A stretch of DNA of 45,181 nucleotides from Planctomyces sp. (GTDB taxonomy: Bacteria; Planctomycetota; Planctomycetia; Planctomycetales; Planctomycetaceae): positions 1 to 45,181 of the forward strand of contig JAEUIH010000061.1 in assembly GCA_016795105.1 (NCBI GenBank). The letters are read 5' to 3'. Of this stretch, positions 34,248 to 43,853 are shown in pieces. The position numbers and the translations under genes are program-made. Numbering within the stretch: the first letter of the stretch is position 1; each line of letters starts with the position of its first letter. The notes beneath the pieces were generated by a model that was not told where the DNA came from, did no database searches, and was given only the letters and a program-made list of their open reading frames with translations.

Positions 34248-37200
34248 ATGCTGAATGCCATTATCGCCTTTTCCCTGAAGAATCGCGGCTTCGTGCTGAT
34301 CGCTGCGATCGCAGTGCTGGTCTACGGCAGCTACACACTCAGCGAAATGCCGGTCGATGTTTTCCCCGACCTGAATCGACCAACAGTCACCGTTATGACG
34401 GAGGCTCCGGGCCTTGCACCGGAAGAAGTCGAGGTGCTGGTGACTCGACCGATTGAATATCTGCTGAACGGCGCAACGGGTGTTCAACGTGTCCGTTCGG
34501 CATCCGGAATCGGATTGTCAATTGTTTGGGTGGAGTTTGACTGGGGCACCGACATTTATCGCGACCGGCAGATTGTCGCCGAGAAAATGCAGATTGCCCG
34601 CGAGCGGCTTCCCGGGGATGTGAATCCGGTGATGGCTCCGATCTCGTCGATCATGGGTGAGATCATGCTCCTTGGACTGCGATCCACGAAACCGCCTTCC
34701 GACGAAGCTGCAGAAGGTGAATTGAACATGGAACTGCGAACGCTTGGTGAATTCACCGTTCGCAATCGATTGCTGGCAGTGGAAGGCGTGTCGCAAGTGA
34801 CCGTCATGGGCGGAACTTTGAAGCAGTATCAGATCATTACTTCGCCTGCGCGACTGGCGGCTCAGAACATCACGCTGGAGCAACTGACGACCGCCGCGGA
34901 AAAGGCCAACGTCCTTGCAGGCGGCGGGATTATGGTGCGATCGCCAAAAGAATCTTTAATCCGGATCAGCGGGCAAAGTCTGACTCTGGAAGAAATCGAG
35001 AACACGCCGATTGTCTGGCGCAACCAGCGAGCCGTACTATTGAAAGAAGTGGCTGACGTGCGGTTCGGGGGACCAGTCAAGCGTGGCGACGGCAGTGTGC
35101 TGGTGCGTGAAGGCGATAAGATCGAAGGTGGCTCGGCCGTCATTCTGGCCGTGCAGAAGCAGCCCAACGCAGACACACTGAAACTTGATCGACAGATCGG
35201 GACTGTGCTGGAAGAACTGCAACGCGACTTACCGGAAGGCATCGTCATCGAAGATCGCATCTTCAAGCAGGCAGACTTCATTGAGGCTGCTGTGGAGAAT
35301 GTGGTCGAAGCGATTCGTGATGGTGCAATCTGGGTGGTTGTGGTTCTGTTTATCTTTATGTGGAATTTCCGCACCAGCATCAGTTCGCTCACCGCCATGC
35401 CGATCTCAATCCTGCTGACAGTGCTGATTTTTCGCTGGTTTGGAATCTCGATCAATACGATGACGCTGGGAGGCATCGCTGTGGCCATCGGCGATCTCGT
35501 GGACGACTCGATTGTGGACATCGAGAACATTTACCGTCGCCTGAAGGAGAACCGTCAGAAGCCAGTCCCCGAAGACGCAATCAAGGTCATCTACGATGCA
35601 TCCTGTGAAGTGCGCAACTCGATTGTTTACGCGACGCTCATCGTCGTGCTGGTGGTCTTCCCGCTGTTTTCGATGGCCGGTCTTGAAGGCCGCATGTTCG
35701 CTCCGCTGGGCGTTGCTTACATGACGTCGTTACTCGCATCGCTGGTGGTGTCGCTCACAATCACGCCGGTGCTGGCTTCGTACTTGCTCCCAAAGGCCAG
35801 ATTCCTGGAAGAAAAAGGCGACCCGTTTGTCCTCCGGGTATTGAAGTCTGCCACGTCAGTCATGCTGCGGTGGACGCTGCGGCACGCCAATCTGGTGCTC
35901 GGTGGGACAGTCGCGATGGTCGGCGTTGCGATGCTGGCGCTCTTCTGGATGGGTGGCGAATTCCTTCCGCCATTCAATGAGGGCACTTTCACCATCAGCT
36001 TTCAGACGGAACCGGGCACCAGTCTTGACGAAAGTCAGCGACTGGCTCAACGTGCCGAAATGCTGCTGATGGAGATTCCCGAAGTGATTTCGATTTCGCG
36101 GCGTACGGGCCGAGCGGAACTGGACGAACATGCGGAAGGAGTGAACTCATCCGAGATCGATGTTCGCGTCCAGGAGTATCGGCGTCCCAAATCCGGCTGG
36201 CGCGCGGCGGTCCTGCGATTGATTCCCATTGCACATTTATGGGGATTCGAGACGACCGGGCGACCTCGCGAGCAGGTTCTGGCGGAAATCCGCGATCGGA
36301 TTACCTCGATCCCCAGTATCAAAGCCAATATCGGTCAACCGATTTCGCATCGCTTGGATCATATCATGTCCGGCGTGCGGGCTCAGATCGCTGTCAAGGT
36401 CTTTGGCAGCGACCTGCGGGAACTGCGGAATGCTAGTCAGGATGTTTATACGGCGATGAGCCAAGTACGCGGCGTCGTTGACCTGCAATTGGAACCTCAG
36501 GTGGAAGTTTCACAGGTGCGTTTGCAGGTGCGTCGAGAAGATGCAGCTCGGTATGGGCTCGCCCCCGGCGACGTGGCCGCACTGCTCGAAACTGCCTACA
36601 AAGGCCGAGTGGTTTCCCAGGTACTGGATGATGACCGATACTTTGGACTGGTCGTCTGGTACGACGAGGACTCTCGCAATGATCCCGATGTAATCCAGCA
36701 AACGATTCTGGACACGCCTTCCGGGCGCAAGGTTTCACTAGGAGAAGTGGCCGATGTGCTCGACACGACCGGGCCGAACACGCTGAATCGAGAACACGTT
36801 CAGCGGCGCATTGTCGTCTTCTGCAACGTCGAAAGCCGCGATCTGGCCAGTGTCGTCGGGGAGATCAAAAACCTGGCGAAACCCATTGAAGAACGTCTGC
36901 GGACACTGCCGGGGAATTATCACATTGAATTCGGCGGTCAGTTTGAGGCACAACAGCAAGCCAATCTTCGGCTGCTGGTATTGGGAAGCGTGTCGGTGAT
37001 TGGAGTGTTTCTGTTGTTGACGAGGTGCCTTGGATCCTGGCGAGCCGCGTTGCAGGTTCTGGCCAATATTCCACTGGCCGCACTGGGGTCCGTGGTCACT
37101 CTGCTGATTGTCAATCAACCAACGACTGAAGCTCTGCAAGCAGCCGAATGGTGGCAGTTGCCACAAGTCTGGATCAGTGCGAGCAGTTTGTCTGTCGCTC

Positions 37201-37589
37201 ATTGGGTTGGGTTCATTACTCTGATCGGCATTGTCAGTCGCAATGGCATCATGATGATTTCGCACTACATTCACCTTATGGAACACGAGGGCGAAGTATT
37301 TGGCGAAGACATGATCATACGTGGCAGTCTGGAACGTTTGGCCCCAGTGATGATGACGGCGGCAACGAGCTTCATCGGACTGTTGCCGCTTCTGTTTGGG
37401 GCAGGACAAACCGGGAAAGAAATCCTCTACCCGCTGGCACTCGTTGTATTCGGCGGCATGCTGACATCAACTGTGCTTGATCAGGTGGTAACACCAGCAT
37501 TGTTCTTCCGATTCGGAAGAAACATCTTCGTTCGAGTGGATAATGCATCAGCGGATTCGCAGAGATCAGGAATGCAATCAACACTGTAG
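34248..37589 (+). CDS. Heavy-metal efflux RND pump (CzcA/CusA family), pump 2
   Basis: 1113 residues from the ATG at 34248; the upstream in-frame extension lies inside the adaptor gene. It starts MLNAIIAFSLKNRGFVLIAA and shares MPVDVFPDLNRPTVTVMTEA with pump 1. The fourth-helix motif is GDLVDDSIVDIENIYRRL, the same subtype as GELVDDAIVDVENIF of pump 1. An insertion near YRRPKSGWRAAVLRLIPIAH follows the AELDEHAEGVNSSEI segment. Both pumps therefore belong to one subfamily, likely duplicated, with separate adaptors. It is the last gene of the plus-strand operon. The metal is not determined. Confidence 0.95.
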   Translation: MLNAIIAFSLKNRGFVLIAAIAVLVYGSYTLSEMPVDVFPDLNRPTVTVMTEAPGLAPEEVEVLVTRPIEYLLNGATGVQRVRSASGIGLSIVWVEFDWGTDIYRDRQIVAEKMQIARERLPGDVNPVMAPISSIMGEIMLLGLRSTKPPSDEAAEGELNMELRTLGEFTVRNRLLAVEGVSQVTVMGGTLKQYQIITSPARLAAQNITLEQLTTAAEKANVLAGGGIMVRSPKESLIRISGQSLTLEEIENTPIVWRNQRAVLLKEVADVRFGGPVKRGDGSVLVREGDKIEGGSAVILAVQKQPNADTLKLDRQIGTVLEELQRDLPEGIVIEDRIFKQADFIEAAVENVVEAIRDGAIWVVVVLFIFMWNFRTSISSLTAMPISILLTVLIFRWFGISINTMTLGGIAVAIGDLVDDSIVDIENIYRRLKENRQKPVPEDAIKVIYDASCEVRNSIVYATLIVVLVVFPLFSMAGLEGRMFAPLGVAYMTSLLASLVVSLTITPVLASYLLPKARFLEEKGDPFVLRVLKSATSVMLRWTLRHANLVLGGTVAMVGVAMLALFWMGGEFLPPFNEGTFTISFQTEPGTSLDESQRLAQRAEMLLMEIPEVISISRRTGRAELDEHAEGVNSSEIDVRVQEYRRPKSGWRAAVLRLIPIAHLWGFETTGRPREQVLAEIRDRITSIPSIKANIGQPISHRLDHIMSGVRAQIAVKVFGSDLRELRNASQDVYTAMSQVRGVVDLQLEPQVEVSQVRLQVRREDAARYGLAPGDVAALLETAYKGRVVSQVLDDDRYFGLVVWYDEDSRNDPDVIQQTILDTPSGRKVSLGEVADVLDTTGPNTLNREHVQRRIVVFCNVESRDLASVVGEIKNLAKPIEERLRTLPGNYHIEFGGQFEAQQQANLRLLVLGSVSVIGVFLLLTRCLGSWRAALQVLANIPLAALGSVVTLLIVNQPTTEALQAAEWWQLPQVWISASSLSVAHWVGFITLIGIVSRNGIMMISHYIHLMEHEGEVFGEDMIIRGSLERLAPVMMTAATSFIGLLPLLFGAGQTGKEILYPLALVVFGGMLTSTVLDQVVTPALFFRFGRNIFVRVDNASADSQRSGMQSTL

Positions 37590-37611
37590 TTCAACGGCCC
37601 GCAACGGCAAG

Positions 37612-37629
37612 TGAAGAAAGCTTTCTTCA
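37612..37629. terminator. 18-bp palindrome between convergent genes
   Basis: TGAAGAAAGCTTTCTTCA is a perfect palindrome with no central loop, between the ends of the pump 2 gene (37589) and the minus-strand permease (37642). It could form a terminator for both strands or be a protein-binding dyad. The A/T-rich arms make a terminator only moderately likely. Confidence 0.45.
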
Positions 37630-37641
37630 GATCCTTCGTCG

Positions 37642-38775
37642 TCACTCTTGCCTCAAAGCGTTCACGATCTGTAACGTTGCTACCTGTATGCCAGGAAAGA
37701 TGGCGGCCAGGACGCCAACCATGGCAGACACAACGGTACCCGAAATCGCCAGTTCAATGGAAGGACGAAAGGCGATCATGGCCCCCTCTGCTCCGATGGC
37801 AAATCCTCCGAATTGGAGAAGTGTTGCTGCGATCAATGTTCCTGAAATTCCACCGCTGAGACACTGAATTGTGCTTTCTGTCAGGACCAGCCTCATGGTT
37901 CGGAATGGCCGCACTCCAATTGTTTGCAACACGGCATATTCTTTGATGCGGTCCTGGACACTCATGACCGTCGTCGTGGCGACCAAGGCAAGAACAAGTC
38001 CGACGCAGGCGTAGCCCAGCCAATGCGCGAATCCTATCAGGTCGACAAGATCTGAAAGAGTACTGACCTGGAAAGCGCCTTTTCGGCGTGTCGTTGTGGC
38101 CACCGGCCCTGACCGGAGAATGCTGTCGATTTCACGTGCGACTGTATCGGGGTCTGCAGCTTCAGTGAGCAGCACCTCGTGCTGAGTCACCAGCCCGGCA
38201 CCATCTTTGTCCTGGGCGAGTTGCAGGTAGGCAAGACTCGTGTAGATGAGGTTTTCCTCCGAAGCCGCAGAAGATTTGAAGACCCCAACAACCCGCACGG
38301 ACTGGCCACCGATTGTAAACTGATCACCGACGTGCAGGCTTCGACGCTGAGCGACACTTTGACCGATGATCGCTCCATCACGCCTTTCAGCAAACTCCTC
38401 CCATGATCCTGTCGTGAGAGTTAAAGAACGGTTTTTACGAATCTGTTCCGGGGAAGCTCCGTTGAAAACAACAATGTCCAGGCTGGCACGACAGTTGTTG
38501 GTCCAGACCTGAATTGGCATGACCTCCCTGACTCCGGAAATTTTTTTGATCTCTCGCGCGTAATCTTCCGGCAACTGACTGCTGGTCGGGCAAAATCGAT
38601 TTTCCTGAAAGACGATTAAGCTGCGATCTGCGTCGGAACTTGTTGTCAGTCGTTCGAGCCCTTCCTGAACGGACCCGACAAGGCAAAACACAAACATTGC
38701 GACGGCCGTACCGCTCACGGTCAGCAGCGTGCGGGCTCGATGCCGTATCAGCGTCTTAAGGACATAGCCCAGCAT
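37642..38775 (-). CDS. FtsX/MacB-like ABC permease (permease B)
   Basis: 377 residues from the ATG at 38775, chosen because CAGGAG lies upstream and because [20 protein letters not shown] is the usual family start. One N-terminal helix ([20 protein letters not shown]), a periplasmic domain (with [14 protein letters not shown] and TNNCRAS), and three C-terminal helices ([20 protein letters not shown]; ending [18 protein letters not shown]). It overlaps the ATPase gene by 20 bases. Together with the permease at 41572-42726 it probably makes a heterodimer. Confidence 0.88.
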   Translation of the reverse strand: MLGYVLKTLIRHRARTLLTVSGTAVAMFVFCLVGSVQEGLERLTTSSDADRSLIVFQENRFCPTSSQLPEDYAREIKKISGVREVMPIQVWTNNCRASLDIVVFNGASPEQIRKNRSLTLTTGSWEEFAERRDGAIIGQSVAQRRSLHVGDQFTIGGQSVRVVGVFKSSAASEENLIYTSLAYLQLAQDKDGAGLVTQHEVLLTEAADPDTVAREIDSILRSGPVATTTRRKGAFQVSTLSDLVDLIGFAHWLGYACVGLVLALVATTTVMSVQDRIKEYAVLQTIGVRPFRTMRLVLTESTIQCLSGGISGTLIAATLLQFGGFAIGAEGAMIAFRPSIELAISGTVVSAMVGVLAAIFPGIQVATLQIVNALRQE

Positions 38776-39478
38776 GGGGAATCTCCTGTCTGACATCAAC
38801 GGACGGTGTTTCCAGAAACTTGCCACGATTCAAGACCATTCGCCGGTTCGCAATCGCGGCCACACCAGCGTCATGCGTCACCATGAGCATCGTAATGTTC
38901 AGTTCCTGATTGAGGCGTTTGAGAAGTTCCTGAATCTGACTGCTGGTTTCAGCGTCAAGGCTGCCGGTCGGTTCATCGGCAACGACGACCTGTGGATGAG
39001 CCACGATTGCACGAGCAATCCCGACTCGTTGCTCCTGTCCGCCGGAGAGTTGTCTTGGATAGTGGTCGGCACGATCACTGAGGCCCACAGCTTCGAGGGC
39101 CAGTTCGACTCGCTTCTGACGTTCTGCGGAGGTCAGTTTCAGCAGGAGTGTCGGCAGTTCGACATTCTCGTAGGCCGTGAGCACGGGAATCAGATTGTGA
39201 GTCTGAAAGATGTATCCGAGGTTCTCGGCGCGCCAATCGGCAAGCTTCCCACGACTGAGTCGAGTGATCTCAGTTCCATTGACCACAATCGTCCCGGAGT
39301 CCGGGCGATCGATCCCGCTGACGAGATTCAACAGAGTGCTCTTCCCCGTCCCACTTGGCCCCATGAGCGAGAGGAAGTCGCCTCCAGCGAGATCCAGTGA
39401 GACGTCATCCAGGGGCGTAATTGTCTCGTCGCCTTTCCGAAATCTCTTTGTCACATTCTTGAGTTCCACAATTGCCAT
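38756..39478 (-). CDS. ABC exporter ATP-binding protein
   Basis: 240 residues with Walker [10 protein letters not shown] (40-48), signature LSGGQ (144-148), Walker [13 protein letters not shown] (from 164) and H-loop THD near 202. LolD/MacB subfamily. Its ribosome site GAGGTGA overlaps the stop of the adaptor gene, and its 3' end overlaps permease B, so the operon is tightly packed. It differs from the ATPase at 4265 by carrying the canonical signature. Confidence 0.93.
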   Translation of the reverse strand: MAIVELKNVTKRFRKGDETITPLDDVSLDLAGGDFLSLMGPSGTGKSTLLNLVSGIDRPDSGTIVVNGTEITRLSRGKLADWRAENLGYIFQTHNLIPVLTAYENVELPTLLLKLTSAERQKRVELALEAVGLSDRADHYPRQLSGGQEQRVGIARAIVAHPQVVVADEPTGSLDAETSSQIQELLKRLNQELNITMLMVTHDAGVAAIANRRMVLNRGKFLETPSVDVRQEIPHAGLCP

Positions 39479-39481
39479 GAC

Positions 39482-41041
39482 TCACCTCTTCATTCCGAGT
39501 ATCTGGTCTTCTGCCTGCGCCTCGACATTGTCTCCCGATTGCAGGCCATCGGTCCCGGACGCTATCAGCTTGTCTGTGATCACGAGTCCCTCAATGACTT
39601 CGACAAGTCCATCACCGGTGTCAGTACCAGTTTTGATCACCTGCTGAGCAGCACTTCCATCGGGCGTTGAAACCCAAATGAAGGGGCCTTGTGGGCCCGA
39701 CTGGACTAACGGCTTTGGCACGAACAAGTGTTGTGTTTCCGTGAGTGCATCGGGTTGCTGCGTTGTCGTCGGGGCCAGAAATGTGGCTTTGACCAGCATC
39801 TCAGGAGTCACGACGGAAGGTGGATTTAACAACTCTACCTTCACCTCCAGCGTGTTCTTCTGCACATTAGCCGAACTCGTGGGCCGGAGAACTCGCCCTT
39901 CAAGTTTTGTTCCGGACGCAGGCGTTTCGATTTCCACAGGGGCTCCGGGAACGACCATCGCCACGTCTTCCAAACGAACGTCGGCACGAATCTGAAGTCT
40001 GTTCGGATCATACATTTCGATGACGATCGAAGAGTCCAGACCAGTTGAGTCATCCAGTCCCGCGACCCGAGAACCCGGCGAAGCGAGCACTCGAAGAACT
40101 TTTCCCGTGAAGGGGGCACGAATCGTTGTTCGTTCCAGTTGCAGTTTCGACTTTTCAAGCTGAACAAGTGCCTGGTGACAAGCTGCTTCTGCTGAGACGA
40201 GTCGTGCATTGACATCGTCAAGTGTTCTGTGTTCGTCCACAAGTTGGTCCAGTTGATCTTTCAGGGCGTTGACTCTCGACTGTAGAGCGGCGACCTCTTT
40301 TTCAAGATGCGGACGGCGACTCGCAAGTTCCGACAACTCCGCAGCGGCCATTTCTGAATCTCGGCGAGACTGTTCAAGGGCAATCCCAGCAACGGCAGTC
40401 CCTGCGATCGACTTCCCTTCAAAGCTCAAACGAGCGAACTTCTGTCGTGCTTCCGCCGCTTGAACCAAAGATGGCAACCGAGCGAGTTCCGCGTTCGCTC
40501 GTGCCAGTAGACTTTCGGCCTCCGCCAATTCGGCTCGTCTGTGTGTCGGATCGTTCAGGCGAGACGTCGCAGCTTTTTTCTCGGCCTCCGCTCGCTGAAG
40601 CTCACCATTCGCCATTTCCTTTGCTGCTTCTGCCTGTTCAACCTGTAATTCAGCATCCCTCACCAGGAGTTTTGCGACCGCCTCTCCCTTTTTAACCTCC
40701 TGACCGTCGACTACCAGGAGTTCGTCCACAACTCCGCCGACAAGAGCTGTAACTTTCGCCGACGAAGGTCGAGGTTCGACCCAGCCAGCCGCCTGAAACA
40801 GAACCGCACCGGATGAAGTCACCGTACCGCGTTTGGCAACGACAGGAATCACCGTCACTTTCTTCCGCGGCAGCAATTGCTTTGCAATCGAAGTACCAAA
40901 CAGTGTCAGGAAACCAAGCAGGATTCCCAATGGAATGACATATCGCGAAAACACTCGACGCGGTCGCCCCGTCGCGGCATTGTGCGAACGGGGCAACTTG
41001 TCGAGAGCCAGTTGCCTGAGATTCAACGGCGTGGTGCTCAT
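39482..41041 (-). CDS. MacA/HlyD-type ABC exporter adaptor
   Basis: 519 residues with one N-terminal membrane helix (about 32-54, VIPLGILLGFLTLFGTSIAK). The two lipoyl halves are AKVTALVGGVVDELLVVDGQ and RTTIRAPFTGKVLRVLASPG, separated by a long coiled coil (about 130-310) rich in Ala, Glu and Leu. A beta-barrel region and membrane-proximal domain (LVITDKLIASGTDGLQSGDN) follow. Such adaptors link FtsX-type permeases to a TolC duct. It starts two bases after the lipoprotein stop and precedes the ATPase. The window gives it no TolC of its own. Confidence 0.9.
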   Translation of the reverse strand: MSTTPLNLRQLALDKLPRSHNAATGRPRRVFSRYVIPLGILLGFLTLFGTSIAKQLLPRKKVTVIPVVAKRGTVTSSGAVLFQAAGWVEPRPSSAKVTALVGGVVDELLVVDGQEVKKGEAVAKLLVRDAELQVEQAEAAKEMANGELQRAEAEKKAATSRLNDPTHRRAELAEAESLLARANAELARLPSLVQAAEARQKFARLSFEGKSIAGTAVAGIALEQSRRDSEMAAAELSELASRRPHLEKEVAALQSRVNALKDQLDQLVDEHRTLDDVNARLVSAEAACHQALVQLEKSKLQLERTTIRAPFTGKVLRVLASPGSRVAGLDDSTGLDSSIVIEMYDPNRLQIRADVRLEDVAMVVPGAPVEIETPASGTKLEGRVLRPTSSANVQKNTLEVKVELLNPPSVVTPEMLVKATFLAPTTTQQPDALTETQHLFVPKPLVQSGPQGPFIWVSTPDGSAAQQVIKTGTDTGDGLVEVIEGLVITDKLIASGTDGLQSGDNVEAQAEDQILGMKR

Positions 41042-41043
41042 TG

Positions 41044-41562
41044 TTATTTCCCGGCTCGGACAAAGACTTTGCTGACAGCAAGTGAAAGGTTGCCCTGATC
41101 GTCCCGTTTCGCATTTCCCTGAACGACGACCTCAGACAATTCTTTGACACCCAACAATTCACGAGCATCGCCCGACACTGGTTTTCCGGTCTCATCGACC
41201 AGCTTGACTGTGGCGATGTTGGATTTCACGTCGTCCTGCTTGCAGCAGTAGTCCCACGGTGTTGGACAACCTTCATCATCAGCACAGTACGGCACCTTGA
41301 GATCCACAATGGTGAATGCCGCGATACCATCAACAAACGGTTTTTCTGATCCGCCGATGCGTCCTGCAACGGTGATGGGTTTGTCGTTCTCGGCAGTCTC
41401 TCTCGCTGCGCCAACTGCGATTGCATCAGCGGGCTCTGTTGGCAGGATGTAGGCCGACGATGCGGCCGGCACAGCTGGCTTTGTTTCGGGATTACTCGTC
41501 CCTTCGCCGCAGCCGACAAGCGCGACCATAAATCCAGTAATCACTGTGTTGAAAATTCTCAT
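41044..41562 (-). CDS. Lipoprotein of the ABC exporter operon
   Basis: 172 residues; AGGAG six bases before the ATG. Lipobox (MVALVGC) followed by a Pro/Ala linker. The mature domain is beta-rich (ITVAGRIGGSEKPFVDGIAA, FTIVDLKVPYC) and resembles an OB-like fold, with a Cys-rich loop CADDEGCPTPWDYCC, a probable metal or disulfide site, and a closing strand (SLAVSKVFVRAGK). It sits between permease A and the adaptor with almost no spacing, so it likely works with the exporter. No family recognised with confidence. Confidence 0.78.
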   Translation of the reverse strand: MRIFNTVITGFMVALVGCGEGTSNPETKPAVPAASSAYILPTEPADAIAVGAARETAENDKPITVAGRIGGSEKPFVDGIAAFTIVDLKVPYCADDEGCPTPWDYCCKQDDVKSNIATVKLVDETGKPVSGDARELLGVKELSEVVVQGNAKRDDQGNLSLAVSKVFVRAGK

Positions 41563-41571
41563 AGATCACTC

Positions 41572-42726
41572 CTAAATTGCTTTCAAACAAACAGCCACCG
41601 ACTGTCGCAATGCCTTGACCGCTGGTGGCAGCGCGCCCAAAGCTCCGAGTAACAACCCAGCTCCGCATCCGACAACCAGAGCGAAGCTGTCTATTCGTAA
41701 TGCAAAGGCTCCCATCGTGAAGCGAATTGCGTGTCCATTCAGCACTGTCAGTGCAAAGACGCCTGCCAGCAGCGATGCGGCAGCGGCCATGACGACGCCT
41801 TCCTGAATGAGGCTCAACAGGATCGATCTTCGACGATATCCCACAGCCTGTAGAGTCGCGATTTCGCGAATGCGGCCGGCAATGGCCCCGTACATCATGT
41901 TCATACCAGCAAACAAGCCTGCGCCAGACACAAGCAGCACCACAAGCCACGCCAAAAGTCGTACAGGGCGATAGTACTGCTGGAGAGCGGCGTAAAACTC
42001 GGTCTCGCGGACGGCCTGAAGTTCAAGGTCTGTTCGCTCTTTGCAGAACAGAGTCAGCTCAGACGATGAACTTTGAGGAGGCAAGAGCAATGCAACCAGA
42101 CTGATGTCCTGTCGCTTTGTTGCCGCTTGAAAGTCGGACAGGCCGCACCAAATCTCAGACTCAAATGCTGTCCCCTCAGCCACAAATCGACCGCTGATCT
42201 TCCATTCCTGACCTTCAAAAGTGATCTTCTGCCCCACGGACAATTGAGACGGATCGGAGCCCAGTTTGGCTGCAGAAAGTTTCCCCGCCATCACTTCGCC
42301 GCGGCCCGGCCATGTTCCCTCAACCAGACGAACCTGGCGGCGAACCAGTGGACTGGTCTCAGTCACAGCTCGAATCAAGCCAAGCCCACCTTGTCCATTC
42401 TCCGTCACGATCCGCGTACCGAGGTAGATCTCCGGCGACGCGAATGTCACTCCGTATCGGTCAACGGTTCCTGCCACGCTCGAAGTCAACAGCCCCGGAG
42501 TTCGAGCAGCAATCGCAGAACTCTCGATGTTTTCGCCCGCTGAAACAGAATAGATCAGCACGACATCCGGATCACCACTGTCCACCAGTGAAACTTCGAG
42601 GCCACGAATGAATCCCACGACGACCATGATCAACAATACGACAATCGACAATGCCACCAGTGTCAGCCCTGATCGAACAGGGCGACGCGCGAGATTTCGA
42701 ATTCCGTATTCCCAGGGAAGCAGCAT
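41572..42726 (-). CDS. FtsX/MacB-like ABC permease (permease A)
   Basis: 384 residues from the ATG at 42726, where [20 protein letters not shown] matches the usual start of this family. A TTG at 42774 opens a 16-residue extension with no membrane character. One N-terminal helix ([18 protein letters not shown]), a periplasmic domain ([20 protein letters not shown]), and three C-terminal helices ([20 protein letters not shown] lies between). It is the first transporter gene of the operon, 170 bases after a Cys-rich ORF. Confidence 0.88.
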   Translation of the reverse strand: MLLPWEYGIRNLARRPVRSGLTLVALSIVVLLIMVVVGFIRGLEVSLVDSGDPDVVLIYSVSAGENIESSAIAARTPGLLTSSVAGTVDRYGVTFASPEIYLGTRIVTENGQGGLGLIRAVTETSPLVRRQVRLVEGTWPGRGEVMAGKLSAAKLGSDPSQLSVGQKITFEGQEWKISGRFVAEGTAFESEIWCGLSDFQAATKRQDISLVALLLPPQSSSSELTLFCKERTDLELQAVRETEFYAALQQYYRPVRLLAWLVVLLVSGAGLFAGMNMMYGAIAGRIREIATLQAVGYRRRSILLSLIQEGVVMAAAASLLAGVFALTVLNGHAIRFTMGAFALRIDSFALVVGCGAGLLLGALGALPPAVKALRQSVAVCLKAI

Positions 42727-42896
42727 TGGATTTTGCACGCTGTTGTAGTTCAATTTGCCAGAGGCAATCTGCAATTTGCGTCGAGATGCGGAGCGGACGG
42801 TCTAAACATAATCCGCATGAGAATCGACCGGGGCCGCAATGGCTGGTCGGAAGCCACGGGAGTAACACCGTGGAAACAACCGGAGATCCGGAGCTA

Positions 42897-43328
42897 TCAA
42901 CAGGTCAGCGAACAGACGCGAACGCGCATGGACATGCCATGGTTCATTCGTCGTTGGGGCAAGTCATCAGCGGATGCTCGCAAAAATAGACTGAAACATC
43001 CCCGCATCAGCAGGTGGTCAGCCTTCAGACTGAGTGGCACGCTTACCGGTATGTCCTTCAGCTTAACGAGCTTACTTGGGACCATTCCGGAGCATGCACC
43101 CTGACAGCTACAACAATCTGTGTCATGATGATCAGGCGTCCCCGAATTCGATCTTTCAGAACTCGAATTGGACGTTTTCGCCTCTTGATGACAGTGTCGG
43201 CAGCATGCCTTCACCGGCTTCGAGGCAGTTTTGGAATGCGTATCAATAGCGCAGCAGTTTCCGGAAGTGCACGAAAACGTGCATAATACAACGGAAATGA
43301 TCAAAATGATGCTGATCAGCCGACGCAT
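42897..43328 (-). CDS. Cys-rich exported protein, family member 6
   Basis: 143 residues with a signal sequence (MRRLISIILIISVVLCTFSC). Cys groups follow: SGNCCAID, ACCRHCHQEA and DCCSCQGACSG, with His/Asp between. The end is MRVRVCSLTC, sharing R-x-C-x-x-x-C with the genes at 21911 and 43854. It is 170 bases upstream of permease A on the same strand and so occupies the first position of the ABC operon. Confidence 0.62.
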   Translation of the reverse strand: MRRLISIILIISVVLCTFSCTSGNCCAIDTHSKTASKPVKACCRHCHQEAKTSNSSSERSNSGTPDHHDTDCCSCQGACSGMVPSKLVKLKDIPVSVPLSLKADHLLMRGCFSLFLRASADDLPQRRMNHGMSMRVRVCSLTC

Positions 43329-43436
43329 GAAATGTTCCGCTCCAGTTTCTGAACGCTGAAAGCATACTTCGCGACAGTCGTATCGTCGAGTTCAATTAAT
43401 GAAACACTGCCGAAAAGACGACCGTCCCCTGCGATT

Positions 43437-43640
43437 CTACGCTCGTTCGACTCCGCCGTTGTGCAACCGAAATGAAACCGCAACTCCGGCCCGTTCGTAG
43501 AATCGAGTTGTGCGATTTCTTAAGTGTGGTCGGCTTGCCAGCATTTGCTGAGCACCTTGTTCACGATGCACGATGGGGATCGCCGGAACACAAACAACAG
43601 CACAAAAAACGACACTGATGATCAACCTGGAAACAGACAT
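43437..43640 (-). CDS. Small exported protein with LRxRTxxFYxRA motif (copy 2)
   Basis: 67 residues from the ATG at 43640, which has GGAG seven bases upstream. The start is a signal/anchor segment (MSVSRLIISVVFCAVVCVPA). PHLRNRTTRFYERAGVAVSF follows, matching LRLRTSKFYNRA of the ORF at 21439-21687. Both follow a Cys-rich exported ORF by about 215 bases. Function unknown. Confidence 0.58.
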   Translation of the reverse strand: MSVSRLIISVVFCAVVCVPAIPIVHREQGAQQMLASRPHLRNRTTRFYERAGVAVSFRLHNGGVERA

Positions 43641-43853
43641 GGGACGACTCCGATATTTTAGCGCATGCCGAGGCTGGAATGCGACGAATTGGTAGTGCAG
43701 TGTCAGCGACGATGCCGACGACGGGAATTCGGGCAGCGGCAGAGCCGCAGGAAGTGAGCTGCGGCGAATCACCGCAAAGAGGAAACTCCCAGCACATCGC
43801 TCAGAGTGACGAACAACTCGTCAGGAGAGGCGATGGCGAGTTTCATGAGCCCG

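Noticed and set aside
34862-35530. A 222-residue minus-strand frame inside RND pump 2
   Set aside because: Antisense shadow of the pump; Ser/Thr-rich with no start signal.
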